From positions 251,501 to 315,500 of the forward strand of contig CAJNDS010001413.1 of the NCBI GenBank assembly GCA_905221605.1: a stretch of DNA of 64,000 nucleotides. The letters run 5' to 3'. The stretch is from Symbiodinium natans (taxonomy: Eukaryota > Sar > Dinophyceae > Suessiales > Symbiodiniaceae). Below the pieces are notes generated by a model. It saw only the letters and a program-made list of their open reading frames with translations, was not told where the DNA came from and made no database searches. Below, in pieces: positions 1 through 10,200 of the stretch; position 1 is the first letter of the stretch; the number at the start of each line of letters is the position of its first letter. The position numbers and the translations under genes are program-made.

Positions 1-3000
1 TAACTGCAATGTAGTATACACCGCCAAAGTAAAGGAACAATGCTTCATCTTGTGATCAGTCTGCAGAACGCAAAAGTCTTGAAAGAAGGAACTTGAGTCA
101 CGCACTCAATGTGCAAGCAGCGCAGGTAGTGACGATGAGCTGCTGCACAATGAAACTCTGGGTATCTGTGTTGGACAACACAAACTCAATCCGACGACTT
201 GCCAATGCCTCGCACTGTACAATGCAAACGCATCTTCGTGCATCTCGAAGGGTCTTGTTATGGCAATTCGAAGAACCAAAAGCAATCACTGGCACTGAAG
301 AAAAAATCATCATTCATGTACTCAATACAAACTATGAAGTCAAAGTCTGCAATAATACTCTTCTGCCATCTGCACAGTCAACCAATCCGAGTGGACACGC
401 AGTTCGTGGAATCATCAAAGTGTGTCTCCAATTGTTGAAGCTATACAAGAATACAACCAGTCTGAACAAACGAAGTCCTGGGACAATGCTCAAGGCAATC
501 ACGCGGAAACCATCTCCAGCAGACTGAACAGCAACCATTTGTCCTTACCACTTGTACTCGTCGCAAAGAAAACGCAATCGCAGTACTGGAGAAAACCATG
601 GCTACAATCAGGGATCAAGGCGTAGGACGAATCAGCAATCGCATCTGCCAGCTTCAAGAAAGAAAACAACAACACTAGGTCAAGGCCAATCAGAATGGTC
701 GCTTCTTCTATGTACAAGAAGAGGTATGCACAATTCCTGAAGGAACAATGGAGGACAATCACCTACCAATGTTTCCTTAGGTCTGGCTCCTATATACAAT
801 TGCTCCTCGGCAATAGGAAACAACTTCGGGCAATTCACCCTTTGAGCGGTTCCTGAGGTTCCTAAACTCAATCATTCAAAACAGGCTCATCAAAACAACA
901 CTAGACCACAATGCTCTCGCGAACTTTCTGGAAGTCCAATCCTAACGAGCAACATGACCGAAAGCTAAACGCTGCACAGATAGGGTCCGGGCAATGAGCA
1001 ACTGCAACTAAGGCCTGGACGGCGGACAACAACAAGCAACTGAGCAATGTGCATCAGTGATATCAACAAATCTGGCACCGAATTTTCACGCAAAGAAGCA
1101 CAATCGGCTCTTCACGATATCAATCTCTAAGATGCAAAGAAAGCAAACCATACACGACAACTTGACCAACGAAGTACAAATATAGCGCAAATATTACTCA
1201 ATCAACGCATAAATCAGATTAACGATTCAAGCCTTCAAGCAATACCTGGAGCCAATGCCGACTCCTAGAGTCAATACTGACTCCTTCCTCCTCTCCGTCC
1301 CTCGGCTAAGGCTTCAGCCGCAAGCCGAACAACAAAAGGGATGGGAGGGCGGGAGAACGAGAGGACCAATCAACACGGACGACTCAGCAACACAAAAGGA
1401 AAGCACGCAAGCCGAGTGCATCAACCAAGGACGCCAAATGCACTAACACAGAAAAAAACAGGAGCTCGTCAGGGCCAATTGCCATCAGTAAGAGGCGTCA
1501 CCTCTTTCAGAACTGGCAATGTGCAATAAGCAACCGAGGAAAGCCAACTCACTCCAACACGCCATAATGTATACAAGACAACCGACCAAGCAAACGGGGC
1601 AAAGCAAAACCAACTAGTGTAGCAATTACACGTTGCTGTTGGCAAAGGCGCAGCAGCAGAAGCCAACACTTCAAACTGCAGCACTCAAACTTCAAGAAGA
1701 CGCACAAACAAGATCAATACCGATCTGTCTCCACAAGCAGCGCTTGTGCCAATGATTCAGGCAATGTCACCCGACAGTGACCAAAGTGATTATGCATGCT
1801 AATGAACACAGCGCAAATATATACCGAGGCAATCAATCAAGCAAGCACGTAAGAAATGCCAACTGCCAGCTTCAACTGCTCAAGCCAGGTTTTCAGCACA
1901 ATCACCTTCGTCAAGATGCTATACAGCACACCGCTTCTGCAAGAGACATGCACAATGTAAGCAGGACGTGCAAAACCGACACCAGCAACACGCGCAACCA
2001 ACTCAACTCTCAATAGTCAAGCGACAGTCACATCTTGCAAGCGGAGCTCAATCTGACTTGCAAGACTAGAGAAACACGCTCCTCCAATGATCTTGCCGAG
2101 ACCGAAACAGGCAACCAAAACTCGACACACCAAAACCAACTGCTACAAGTATGCAATCAGCACAAACGCTCCACAGGCGGACTGAATGAACAATCTGGCC
2201 TGCTAAGCAATGGGAGGCTCCCACCTTGATTCTGCCAATCGCTTCAAAACCAACACACCGGGCACATCAAGTCAACAAGCAATCTCACACACAAGCAGTC
2301 ACTCAAACAACCTCTCACATCTGCCATACAATGCGCAAGCTTCCAAACCAAAACAATTGAGGATCAAAAGGTCCAAACACGAATCGTAGGAGTTGTAGTA
2401 GGCACAACTGTTTTCCAACCAATGTAGCAACGACAACGCAGCACAAAGCAACCAAAGAACTAAGCAACTCAAACGCACAATACTTGTCATCACCATGAGC
2501 CAAGAATCAACAGCGACTCAATCTGAGCCACCTTGACCTGAATCTCCAATAACAAGCAGACGCTCGTAACAAAATCAAACTCACAGGCAAGCATACGCTC
2601 ACCACCTGACTCTTCAATGTGTTGCAGCGCAGGCACCAAGCAATAAACTGTCTCAACTCACGGCTCCAACTGGTCAATCCAAGCAAGCAAGCAAGCCAGC
2701 AAGCACGCACTCTTCCAACATTCCACAGCTGAAACGCACAACGGTTAACCAACGACTCCGTCCCTTGAAGAGACAATGTCACGCTTCCGTCCCTTGCTGC
2801 GCAATCAACAAATCTGAGAAAATCAATCACAGCCAAGTACACAAAACCCTGGTACTTGAGCACACCCGCCAAGGGCTTCTGTACGACAAAACGATTTCTC
2901 AATCGACCGATTTTTGGTTTTCGGCGTGTTTTGGGGTTTAGGATCCACGGAAAGGACCAAACCCATCCAACTGCCAACTTGGGACTAGCAATAAGGCCAT

Positions 3001-4040
3001 CTTCAAGCGGCGAAATCGACCTGGCTGCAATCGAGCACGACAGACACAACAAAGCCAACAACCACAACGGCGAAGTCAGGAAAAGAATCAATCAGCTCAC
3101 TCCTTCAAGCACAGCTGCTGTGCACTGGCAGCCCTGCAGAAGGAGATATTCCTCTGACCAATTTCAAGGCAATGCTCACACGCGCCTTTGAACGCTGTCC
3201 CGAGTGAACGGAACACGAGAATCAGAAAAGCTTGCATTTCTCGCAAATTCAAGGAAACGACCAAGGACCATCACAAGTATGCAATCCAAGCAGACAAGCA
3301 CACTCAAACCCATCAATCACGCTTCAAGCAACACAATCAAAACGTTTCCAATGCTCTGATCTGCGCCGACCATGTCTGAGCAAACAAGAAACAAGCCATT
3401 GTCAGTCCAACACGCTCTGGCAAAAGGTGAATAGCATCAACCAACCGAGCACAAACCAATCACGCAGCTCGTGCCTCAATGCACAAAGACAATCATGCTC
3501 ACACATGCTCAAGCAAGGGCAACAGCACGGTCCAATGCTTCATGCCAATGACAGTTTTTCGACTCACCAAGAAACGACAACTTTCAAACAACTTGCCCAA
3601 TCCGAGCTTCACTGGCGCTTACAAGGCCGCAGCCAATCCGCCCTCGGAAGCTTTCGCATATCAATGGCTAAGCTGTCCGAGCAGCTAGCGCTTTGTCAGC
3701 CGGGCGGCGAGTCCGAGACGACGAAAGACAACAATGATAGAGGCTCAACTATACACACCGGTTTGGGACCAATGTTTCAAAGTACGCAGTAACAATTCCA
3801 GTCTTCACAGGCCACATCTCTCAAATACGAAGCACAAGCAATACGACAATGGACACCTGCAATGCCTTTCAAATTCTCACGCAAGCACTCCCAAGTGCTA
3901 AACAATGTTTAAGGCTTTTGAGTAATGGTGCGCACTCACAGTAAACAGGTATGAGACAGAGTCTCAATATTCGGCCGAAGGAACTGCACACAGTTCCAAC
4001 CAACGTAGCTACAATGCTGTTTTAGCAATACACCTACTAG
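1..4040. other. A/C-skewed DNA without a recognisable gene
   Basis: The plus strand is strongly enriched in A and C, with endless short words such as caa, gcaat and aagc, including an (AAGC)n-like stretch near 2685-2710. Open frames here, for example 2507-3091 minus and 3232-3792 plus, follow composition: they are rich in N, Q, T, H on one strand and L, C, W on the other. They show no domain, no signal and no conserved block. I see no RNA gene. It may be old degraded repeat DNA or a transcribed non-coding spacer. Confidence 0.5.
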
Positions 4041-4616
4041 GTCGTGGCGGACGGCCCGACGTGTTCGGGAATGCAAGCTACAGCTGGGCTGAATTCAATG
4101 GCCAACCTTGTCCATCCATTTTGTCCGTCCTCGCTTGGTCAATCACCTTCAGATCACTCCTTTTCAAGTGCACTTCTCTGGACATCTCCTTTTCAGCACC
4201 TTTTATCCAACACAACTCCTTCACATACCCTCAACGGTTCTTCAATCAACTCTCTCAACTTCAACCAATCCTTCTCCAACAACACCTTGGTGCTCCTTAG
4301 TCATGCAGATACACGCAACGCTTCTGTGCTTTGATCCACATCAATCATGTCTGTTATCTGTTCTACCTTCTTTCCTGAGTACACAATTTTCTGGGGACTG
4401 GAACCCTCACTCACTTCATCCTTTCCTCTTTCTTTCTTTCTTCAATCTTTCCTTTCCATCTGAGGCTGGGACGAAAGCTTGAAAACCCAATGGCTCCTCT
4501 TGGCCATCATTCTTTGATGTCAGCTTTCTTTCGCCTTTCTTTCAATACCTTTTACCTTTCCTAATCCTTTTCTTTTCTTTTTTCCGTTGGGGATTTGAAC
4601 CTCCAATCTTTTCAGT
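4041..4616. other. Pyrimidine-rich stretch, no gene seen
   Basis: The plus strand shifts abruptly to C/T-rich sequence (runs of ctttc and ttcctt, especially 4360-4600). Overlapping open frames of about 80-125 codons exist, but they are serine, leucine and phenylalanine rich as expected from composition. No function is assigned. Confidence 0.5.
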
Positions 4617-4742
4617 GGGGACTGGAACCTCCACTTCCTTGCAATTCCTTTTCTCTGTGGGGACTGAAACCTCCACTTCCTTGCAATTCCTTTTCTCTGC
4701 GGGGACTGAAACCTCCACTTCCTTTGTCCATTCTTTTCTTTC
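4617..4742. repeat. 42-bp tandem repeat, about three units
   Basis: Units begin with GGGGACTG at 4617, 4659 and 4701, giving an exact 42-bp period; the last unit is partial and diverged. The middle of each unit reads AACCTCCACTTCC. Because 42 is divisible by three, both strands stay open across it and give a spurious 14-residue peptide repeat. An earlier diverged half unit may lie at about 4587-4610. Confidence 0.85.
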
Positions 4743-5041
4743 CATTCGTCGTACCTCAGTCAATCAGGCTTCACGAATCTCAGACACAACCTTAGCTTCA
4801 CTCAGCGTCAACGCGTGTCGTCTTGGCTCTTTGCAATCACAAAACGCCCTACCAGACTTCAAGCAAATCACACAATCTACCAAAACTCAATCACTCACAG
4901 CAGTCACAACCAAATCATCTTCCTCAATGGGTACGTCTCGGGCGCAATGCTCTGCAGGATCCGACATGTGCAATCTGTCCCTCACACACAATCTCTGCCA
5001 CAGATCTACAAAAACGCGTTTTCTGCTTGATTCACATTTCC

Positions 5042-5510
5042 GGTCTCCCGGGTCGGCCTTTGCATTTCTGTATTGACAAGCAAAACCTGACCACGATTCA
5101 GCAGTCTCAGCTCTCGAAAACCCTAAACTGCGGTCCTTCGGACTCTTGACAACCAAACCTGCTGGGAGACCACGATTCAGCAGTTTTAAGTCCTGAAAAC
5201 CCTAAACTGCGGTCTCCCCGGCTCCGGCCTTTGCATTTCTGTATTGACAAGCAAAACCTGCTGGGAGACACGATTCAACAGTTTTAGGTCCTGAAAACAC
5301 TAAACTGCGGTCTCCCGGGCTCCGGCCTTTGCATTTCTGTATTGACAAGCAAAACCTGCTGGGAGACCACGATTCAGCAGTTTCAGCTTCCGAAAACCCT
5401 AAACTGCGGTCTCCCGGGCTCCGGCCTGTGCATTTCTGTATTGACAAGCAAAAACTGCTGGGAGACCACGCTGAAAAATCAAAACTGCGGTCTCGCGGGC
5501 TTTGGCCTCA
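5042..5510. repeat. Tandem family of 80-99 bp units with self-complementary arms
   Basis: GGTCTCC-like unit starts occur at about 5042, 5131, 5211, 5309, 5408 and 5489. Each unit has CCTAAACTGC followed by GGTCTCCCGGG, then a less variable centre (TTTGCATTTCTGTATTGAC), then GGGAGACCACGATTCAGCAG and TTTTAGG. The outer words are reverse complements of one another, so a transcript or single strand could fold into a stem of about 18-25 bp with a loop of about 45 nt. Two units recur inverted at 7023-7200, and a related GACCGCAGTTT word appears near 24318. Confidence 0.8.
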
Positions 5511-5518
5511 CACGTTCC

Positions 5519-5660
5519 ATTCCCCCCACCCCCCCCCCCCCCCCGAAGTTACTCCCCAGTTTTTTTTTGTTGTAGCTTTTGGGTTTTTGGGGCTAAAAAA
5601 GAGGGGCTTAAAGGGGGGGGCTTTAAGTCCCTTAAAACGAGGGGGGCCTTAAATGTTAGG
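5519..5660. repeat. Homopolymer-rich junction
   Basis: A long C run (5522-5544, interrupted by one A) is followed by a T run and by G-rich CTTAAAGGGG-like words. The CTTAA/G vocabulary is the same as in the larger G-rich repeats at 24.5 and 25.7 kb. No coding potential. Confidence 0.7.
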
Positions 5661-6184
5661 ACTAAGCTTTACTTCTGCACATGTACATTGTCCATTGCAT
5701 GAACAACATGCAACACTGACAGAGAACATTGGCATGTGGACATTGCCATGTCCATGATGCATTGGCTCAAGGCTCAAGATTGGCTCAGTCCAAGTGACAT
5801 AATGGATTGCTGAGCGAGAGATTGCATCTGACAGTTGTATGCTTGTATTGTGGTGTGGTCAAGACCATTGATTGAACAGTCATGTGTTTGGTAGTTTACA
5901 TACAGTTTGATATTGTACAGAAAGTGACTTTTGAAAATTTCATGGTGCCTTTTGGCCCAACAAAGGGCGCATGGGGCGACTAAAAGCTGTTGCTCCTGGC
6001 TTGCCACGCGTCAGTCTGAAGCTAGCTCCGTCGCAAATGCGTGTTTACCAGCAGCTAGGAGTTGGTGCAAGCAAGAAGTTGATACCACCTCCCTCCTGCC
6101 GTCTGGCATTGTAAAGATCCATAAAGTCATGTCTTGAAGATAGCATAAGTTGCAGTTGGCGGAAACCTCTTGTAACATTTCTGC
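5661..6184. other. Unassigned spacer
   Basis: No gene recognised. The words GGCTCAAGGCTCAAG occur at 5763-5777 and resemble the 3' end of the dinoflagellate spliced leader, but the match is short and lies in a locally repetitive context. Confidence 0.4.
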
Positions 6185-6350
6185 AGCCTTGGTACAAGGA
6201 GCTGTCGGCACACTTGGGAAACCAAGGATTCTCGCAGATCTTGGACCCTACAATCTTCTGCAAGAAAACCAAGAATGGTTGGTGATTGTCCTCTTTTATG
6301 TTGACAATCTGTTGATTTGGGCCGAGAACACCAAGGACCTTTCGCAGAGC
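6185..6350 (+). pseudogene. Copia reverse transcriptase fragment, frameshifted
   Basis: Reading across two frames gives WYKELSAHL, GFSQILDPTI and then VLFYVDNLLIW. This matches in order the RT segment of the larger copia element at about 19200-19340 (WYKELSSHL, GFSPSLDPTI, VLFYVDDLLIY). The catalytic YVDD is mutated to YVDN and a frameshift separates the halves, so the fragment is dead. It abuts a gag fragment directly, which is not the order in an intact element (RT lies far downstream of gag). Confidence 0.8.
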
Positions 6351-6607
6351 TTGGCGAAGTGGGAGCGTGGTTTGGAGTTGCTTCGAAGCTGTAGCAAGAG
6401 GCAGAGCATGTCTGCTGCTGGCTACGAGGCAGTTCGCACCTTGCACCTGAACTACTCCATCGTGTCTCGAATGGAAGCCGTCTACGTGAGAGACGGTTGC
6501 ATGAAGTTGCATGCCCAGTGTTCGGGGCTCAGAAAGCCCATGGACATCATCAGACACTTGGAGGACGAAATCGCCAAGGCGGAGATCAAGTTGAGCAACG
6601 TCCCCGA
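6351..6607 (+). pseudogene. Copia gag fragment, 5' part
   Basis: The frame reads LAKWERGLELLRSCSKRQ, GYEAVRTL, YSIVSRMEAVYVRDGC and IRHLEDEIAKAEIKLSNVPE. This is collinear with the gag of the large element at about 12830-13090 (LAKWERGLELLRSCSKRQ, YSIVSRMEAVFVRDQC, IRHLEDEF). It stays open in frame with the upstream RT fragment, so an RT-gag chimera has formed. It is interrupted immediately after NVPE by a CA-rich microsatellite and resumes at about 6981. Confidence 0.85.
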
Positions 6608-6980
6608 ACAACACACACACACACACACCACACACCACGCACACCACACACCACACACACACCACACACAACAAACACACCACGCAAGAACAGACCACAC
6701 AACAACACACCACACAACAACACACCACAACAACACAACACACAAAATAAGACGCGAGAGAAAAAACAAACACAACACACAAAAAAAACAACACACACAA
6801 ATAAAAGAAAAACAGCAAAACAACAAATAACACATTACAAACAACACACAACACATGACAACCACACACAAACAGCACACGCACAAAAGACACTTTAAGA
6901 TGTGTTTTTTTCAGTTTTTTTCGTCTTGGGTTCACCACACAACAACACACCACAACAACACAACACAAAACAACACGCAA
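6608..6980. repeat. CA-rich microsatellite splitting a gag fragment
   Basis: An expanded and degenerate (CA)n, CACAA and CAACA tract interrupted by A-rich pieces. Both edges fall inside one gag reading frame: NVPE on the left and ELKLSEADRCSILL on the right, which are contiguous (NFPELLLSEADRCSILL) in the large element. Long open frames over it (thr/his/asn on plus; cys/val on minus) are artefacts of the repeat. Confidence 0.85.
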
Positions 6981-7022
6981 GAGTTGAAGCTCTCCGAAGC
7001 AGATCGCTGTTCCATCCTGCTG
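6981..7022 (+). pseudogene. Copia gag fragment, continuation after microsatellite
   Basis: Encodes ELKLSEADRCSILL, matching ELLLSEADRCSILL of the large element at about 13088-13128. It breaks off after CTGCTG into the inverted copy of the 5-kb repeat family. Confidence 0.8.
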
Positions 7023-7200
7023 CCCGGGAGACCGCAGTTTAGGGTTTTCAGAACTCAAAACTGCTGGTTCGTGGTCTCCAGAAATGCAAAGGCCGGAGCC
7101 CGGGAGACCGCAGTTTAGGGTTTTCAGGACCGAAAACTGCTGAATCATGGTCTCCCAGCAGGTTTTTGCTTGTCAATACAGAAATGCAGAGGCCAGAGCT
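7023..7200. repeat. Two inverted units of the 5-kb hairpin repeat
   Basis: GGGAGACCGCAGTTTAGGG occurs at about 7025 and 7104, in the opposite orientation to the array at 5042-5510. The centre word CTTGTCAATACAGAAATGCA is the reverse complement of the centre of the 5-kb units. The family therefore exists in both orientations around the gag/RT fragments. Confidence 0.8.
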
Positions 7201-7309
7201 CGACCACTTCCTGAGGTCTGGATGCCACGTGCCACTTGGCATCTGTGTGTCTCGCGAGATCAAGCTCAATTCGAACTTGTACCACAATCAGAATCATCAA
7301 TCTATGCAT

Positions 7310-7605
7310 ATGTCTTTCTATATATATAGACATGTATACAGAAATCTATATATCTATATCTTTGTATATATAGACAGATAGATACTTAGATATATAAATA
7401 TATAGATATATAGATATATAGATATATAGATATATAGATATATAGATATATAGATATATAGATATATAGATATATAGATATATAGATATATAGATATATA
7501 GATATATAGATATATAGATATATAGATATATAGATATATAGATATTTAGATATATAGATATATAGATATATGGATATAGATAAAAAGAAAAATAGATATA
7601 TAGAC
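7310..7605. repeat. AGATAT microsatellite
   Basis: Long nearly perfect run of TATAGATA words (main part about 7376-7575). Open frames on the minus strand encode [12 protein letters not shown] and are artefacts. Confidence 0.95.
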
Positions 7606-8006
7606 GCCTTACACGACACCCGAAATCACGCGAACGAACGGCAGCAGGGGCAGGTCGGGACCGCCCCCCGCTGACAATCCTGACGAAGCGGGCGAAGGGT
7701 TCAGGCAATGGGTTTTAGAGGTCAAGCCCATAAACCCGAAAAGCAGTCATGGCTCAAAACCCTGGGAAAAGATTCGTAAGGTACAACGAACTTCGGGAAC
7801 ATTGCAAGTCTTGAACTTCTAGGCCCAGCCAACGGAAAGCATGTCCTAGTTTGTGCTCCGGACGGCAACTTTTTCAAGATGCCTTGGTGCCCCGGCGGCA
7901 TCGACGGGTCGAGGTATGTAGGCGTATATACTTGCAGCACTTGCTGTTGCTGCCGCCCTAGCGGCTGCAAAATAGCATCGTAGTCCTAACTTACCATCAT
8001 CATCTG
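7606..8006. other. Unassigned spacer downstream of the H3-like gene
   Basis: No gene recognised. On the minus strand this is the 3' flank of the H3-like reading frame. Confidence 0.4.
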
Positions 8007-8615
8007 CTAGGATGACTTGTTTCTCTTCCGGACTTTCCTCTTTGTCTGGCAAGCCACATCTTCTGGGAGCATCGGCCATTCGTCTCGCAGGTCATCGCGG
8101 GTGGGTTTCTCATCCCATGAAATCAGCAGTTGCTCGCCATGTCTTTGACAAAGCTGCACAGCTGCTTGCATGTCCACGTCGAAAACGGCCACACGCCGCG
8201 CATGCTGCGCGAGGAGTGTGCTGTCAGCAAAGACTTCAGCCAGCGCCATCTCGGCAACTGTGTGAAGTGCCATGACGGCGTCCGGGCGTATGCGACTTGG
8301 TAAATCCCGTCTTGAGTCCAGTTCACCGAGCCGCCCGGTAACATCTTCAAACACAGCCTTGACGAGCCGTCGCATCCGTGTCTGTGGCCTTCGAAGCTCC
8401 GCTTGGTGTTTTTTCAAAGCAGAACGGCGCCCACTTCGTCGCGTCTGCTGACCACGGGCAGCTGCGTCTTGCGGTGGAGCAGACTCGAGGCGCTCCACAG
8501 CTGCGACGACAGCCTCCCGCAATGGCTCGCCATCTTGCATAGGTAATGCTCGGGCGGCATCATCTAAGTCATGCGGCTCCGGGCTCGGTTCTGAAGCGGG
8601 ATCTTCCATGGCCAT
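8007..8615 (-). CDS. Divergent histone H3-fold protein
   Basis: The 202-residue frame from the M of MAMEDPAS contains a histone H3-like fold in its second half. The signature is AVMAL, then E and L spaced as in H3 helix 2, then F.D..L..HARRV (H3 has F.D..L..HAKRV), then D.Q.A. An RRLVKAV block aligns with the H3 helix 1 RLVREI. Between helix 1 and AVMAL there are about 11 extra residues, longer than canonical H3. A 90-residue acidic then basic N-terminal region and a 45-residue basic C-terminal tail (KRKVRKRNK) flank the fold. The N-terminal tail lacks the ARTKQTARKS motif. Start choice: the same frame is open to 8720, but CTTCTTTTGCTGCGAG just before GCCATGG looks like a splice acceptor, either for trans-splicing or for an internal exon. 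Function could be a variant nucleosome, centromeric (CENP-A-like) or transcription-factor histone fold. The fold call is strong, the role is unknown. Confidence 0.75.
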   Translation of the reverse strand: MAMEDPASEPSPEPHDLDDAARALPMQDGEPLREAVVAAVERLESAPPQDAAARGQQTRRSGRRSALKKHQAELRRPQTRMRRLVKAVFEDVTGRLGELDSRRDLPSRIRPDAVMALHTVAEMALAEVFADSTLLAQHARRVAVFDVDMQAAVQLCQRHGEQLLISWDEKPTRDDLRDEWPMLPEDVACQTKRKVRKRNKSS

Positions 8616-8762
8616 GGCCTCGCAGCAAAAGAAGTTGCAGGCTTCACTTGGGGTCCCCTGCACCCGGCAGACCTGTCGCGCAGGTGCCGGCTTGTCTTTC
8701 TGTCCCTGGCACAAAGACACACTTTCGGGTTGAGGGCTTTAAGCAGGCTTGAGTCCTGAACT

Positions 8763-9285
8763 TTGCTCAACTCACAGAGTGTGTCTTTGTGCCAGGGACC
8801 CAAAAAGAAGCAGGACAAGGCGGACACGGATGCGTGCGGGAAGGGCTGCACTACGTAAACGTCGACAGCTTCGAACACTCAGGATGCCGAGACAAAGAGC
8901 GCGCCCAGCAAGCCAAAGAAACCCAAGGCAGGGGGCGGTGACCTAATACGTGAAGTGCCAGTTTGTCGGGTCTAGAGCTCATCGAAGTTCAGTGCTACGA
9001 GCTGAGGGTTTAGGGATTGCAGCGCTGAACTCGCTGAACTCTGCCTTCTTTACGGGCACTAGACTCTGACAAACCCCAAACCCTCAAAACTGGCACTTCA
9101 CGTATCAGGTTGCCGCCCCCTGCCTTGGGTTTCTTGGGCTTGCTGGGTGTGATATCTGTGTCGGCATTCTGAGCGGTCGGAGCTTTCGACGTTTGCGTAG
9201 TGCAGCCTAACCGCACGCATCCGTGTCCGCCTTGTCCTGCTTCTTTTTGGGTCCCTGGCAGAAAGACACACTCTGTGAATTGAGC
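8763..9285. repeat. Inverted repeat carrying a duplicated SKPKK exon
   Basis: The sequence at about 8763-8965 (plus) recurs as reverse complement at about 9089-9285, arms near 200 bp, separated by about 120 bp. Each arm includes GTGTCTTTGTGCCAGGGAC, an arginine/lysine-coding stretch with AGCAAGCCAAAGAAACCCA, and GTGAAGTGCCAGTTT. A shorter extra copy of the outer word lies at about 8698-8722. A third, more diverged copy of the SKPKK part is at about 9295-9400, in the same orientation as the right arm. Confidence 0.75.
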
Positions 9286-10200
9286 AAAGCTGCAAGCCCT
9301 CGAAACTGGCACTTCACGTATTAGGTTGCCACCCCGTGCCTTTCTCTTCTTGGGCTTGCTGGGCGTGACCTCTGTCTCGGCATCCTGAGCGTTCCAAGCT
9401 TTCGACATCGTGTAGCCGGCAAATTGCAACAACTTTGAAGGAAGCTTGTTCGGAGAGCAGGTGTCCTCAAGGCTTTTAGAAGAAGGAGAGGAGGACACCT
9501 CCGTAGGCATTCCAGAGGCCCAGCTGGCAGCCTGCATCACAGACGTGGCCACGTTCGTTCCCCTCACGACGTAGCACTGTTTTCAGGAGCGATATTCTTT
9601 TGAAGGCGCTCCCACCTTTTCTGCCGGTCGGCAGTTGGAACGGATCAGTCTCGTCCTGCTCCTTGATGAAGGACAACGACCCCTCCAGATTCCAAACAAG
9701 AGCAAGCTGCAAGCTGAGCGAACCTGCTCAAGAAATCTCTTTACCAGGGCATCTTTCGTGCCAGTATTGTGAGGTTCCGCTCTTTGAGCAAAGCCTTAAG
9801 TTTCGGTACCTTGGATGCAACTGCAATCACGTTTCAAATGGCAGGAGGGCGCTTATCTGAGCTCGCTGATGTCAGCGACTAGCACACCGCTCTTCCTTGC
9901 GGCAACACAAATTTTTGGACGCTCATGGACCGAAGTCTGCTCAGGCAACGCGGCTGTTCTGGCCACACTGGGAGCTGCAGTCTGGGAAGCTGTGGCCTCA
10001 CGATTTTTTTTTTGGGGGGGAAGAGGTGGTGGGTTTCGGGGTTTTGGCGTTGGTGGATTAATGGTTTAGGATTCAGGATTCAACCCGAAGTGGCCTCCGA
10101 CACAGAGGGCTCGGACAAGACCGAAGACACTGGCGTTGTCGGTGGGTACTTTTGGCTGGAGGCCTCGACGTCGTCGTCCCCTGCGAAATAGAAGAGTTGC
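9098..10200 (-). CDS. Candidate exons upstream of the H3-like frame, with SKPKK repeats
   Basis: Several minus-strand segments look coding and are separated by splice-like AG/GT borders. In order they include about 10095-10200 (GDDDVEASSQKYPPTTPVSS), 9865-9997 (PEQTSVHERPKICVAARKSG), 9590-9705 (EGSLSFIKEQDETDPFQLP, preceded by GCTTGCAG), 9310-9567 (TPSKPKKRKARGGNLIREV) and 9098-9190 (TPSKPKKPKAGGGNLIREV). The S/T-P-x-K-K blocks resemble basic DNA-binding tails of chromatin proteins. These exons may belong to the same transcript as the H3-like frame, giving a long-tailed chromatin protein, or to an independent gene. Exon borders are guesses. Confidence 0.4.

Noticed and set aside
2507-3792. 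Open frames of 186-194 codons (2507-3091 minus and 3232-3792 plus)
   Set aside because: Amino-acid content follows the A/C bias, there is no domain or signal, and frames on both strands are equally open.
5042-5510. CRISPR-like appearance of regularly spaced repeats
   Set aside because: Eukaryotic context, variable unit length, and the parts between repeats are themselves repeated, so there are no unique spacers.
5759-5777. GGCTCAAGGCTCAAG as a spliced-leader relic
   Set aside because: Only 8 nt of each copy match and the CCATTTT part is missing or shortened; no gene follows.
6045-7148. 367-codon minus-strand frame over the CA microsatellite
   Set aside because: Most of it is Cys/Val from the repeat; its right part is antisense to a gag/RT fragment.
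7346-7708. [12 protein letters not shown] frame
   Set aside because: Translation of an AGATAT microsatellite.
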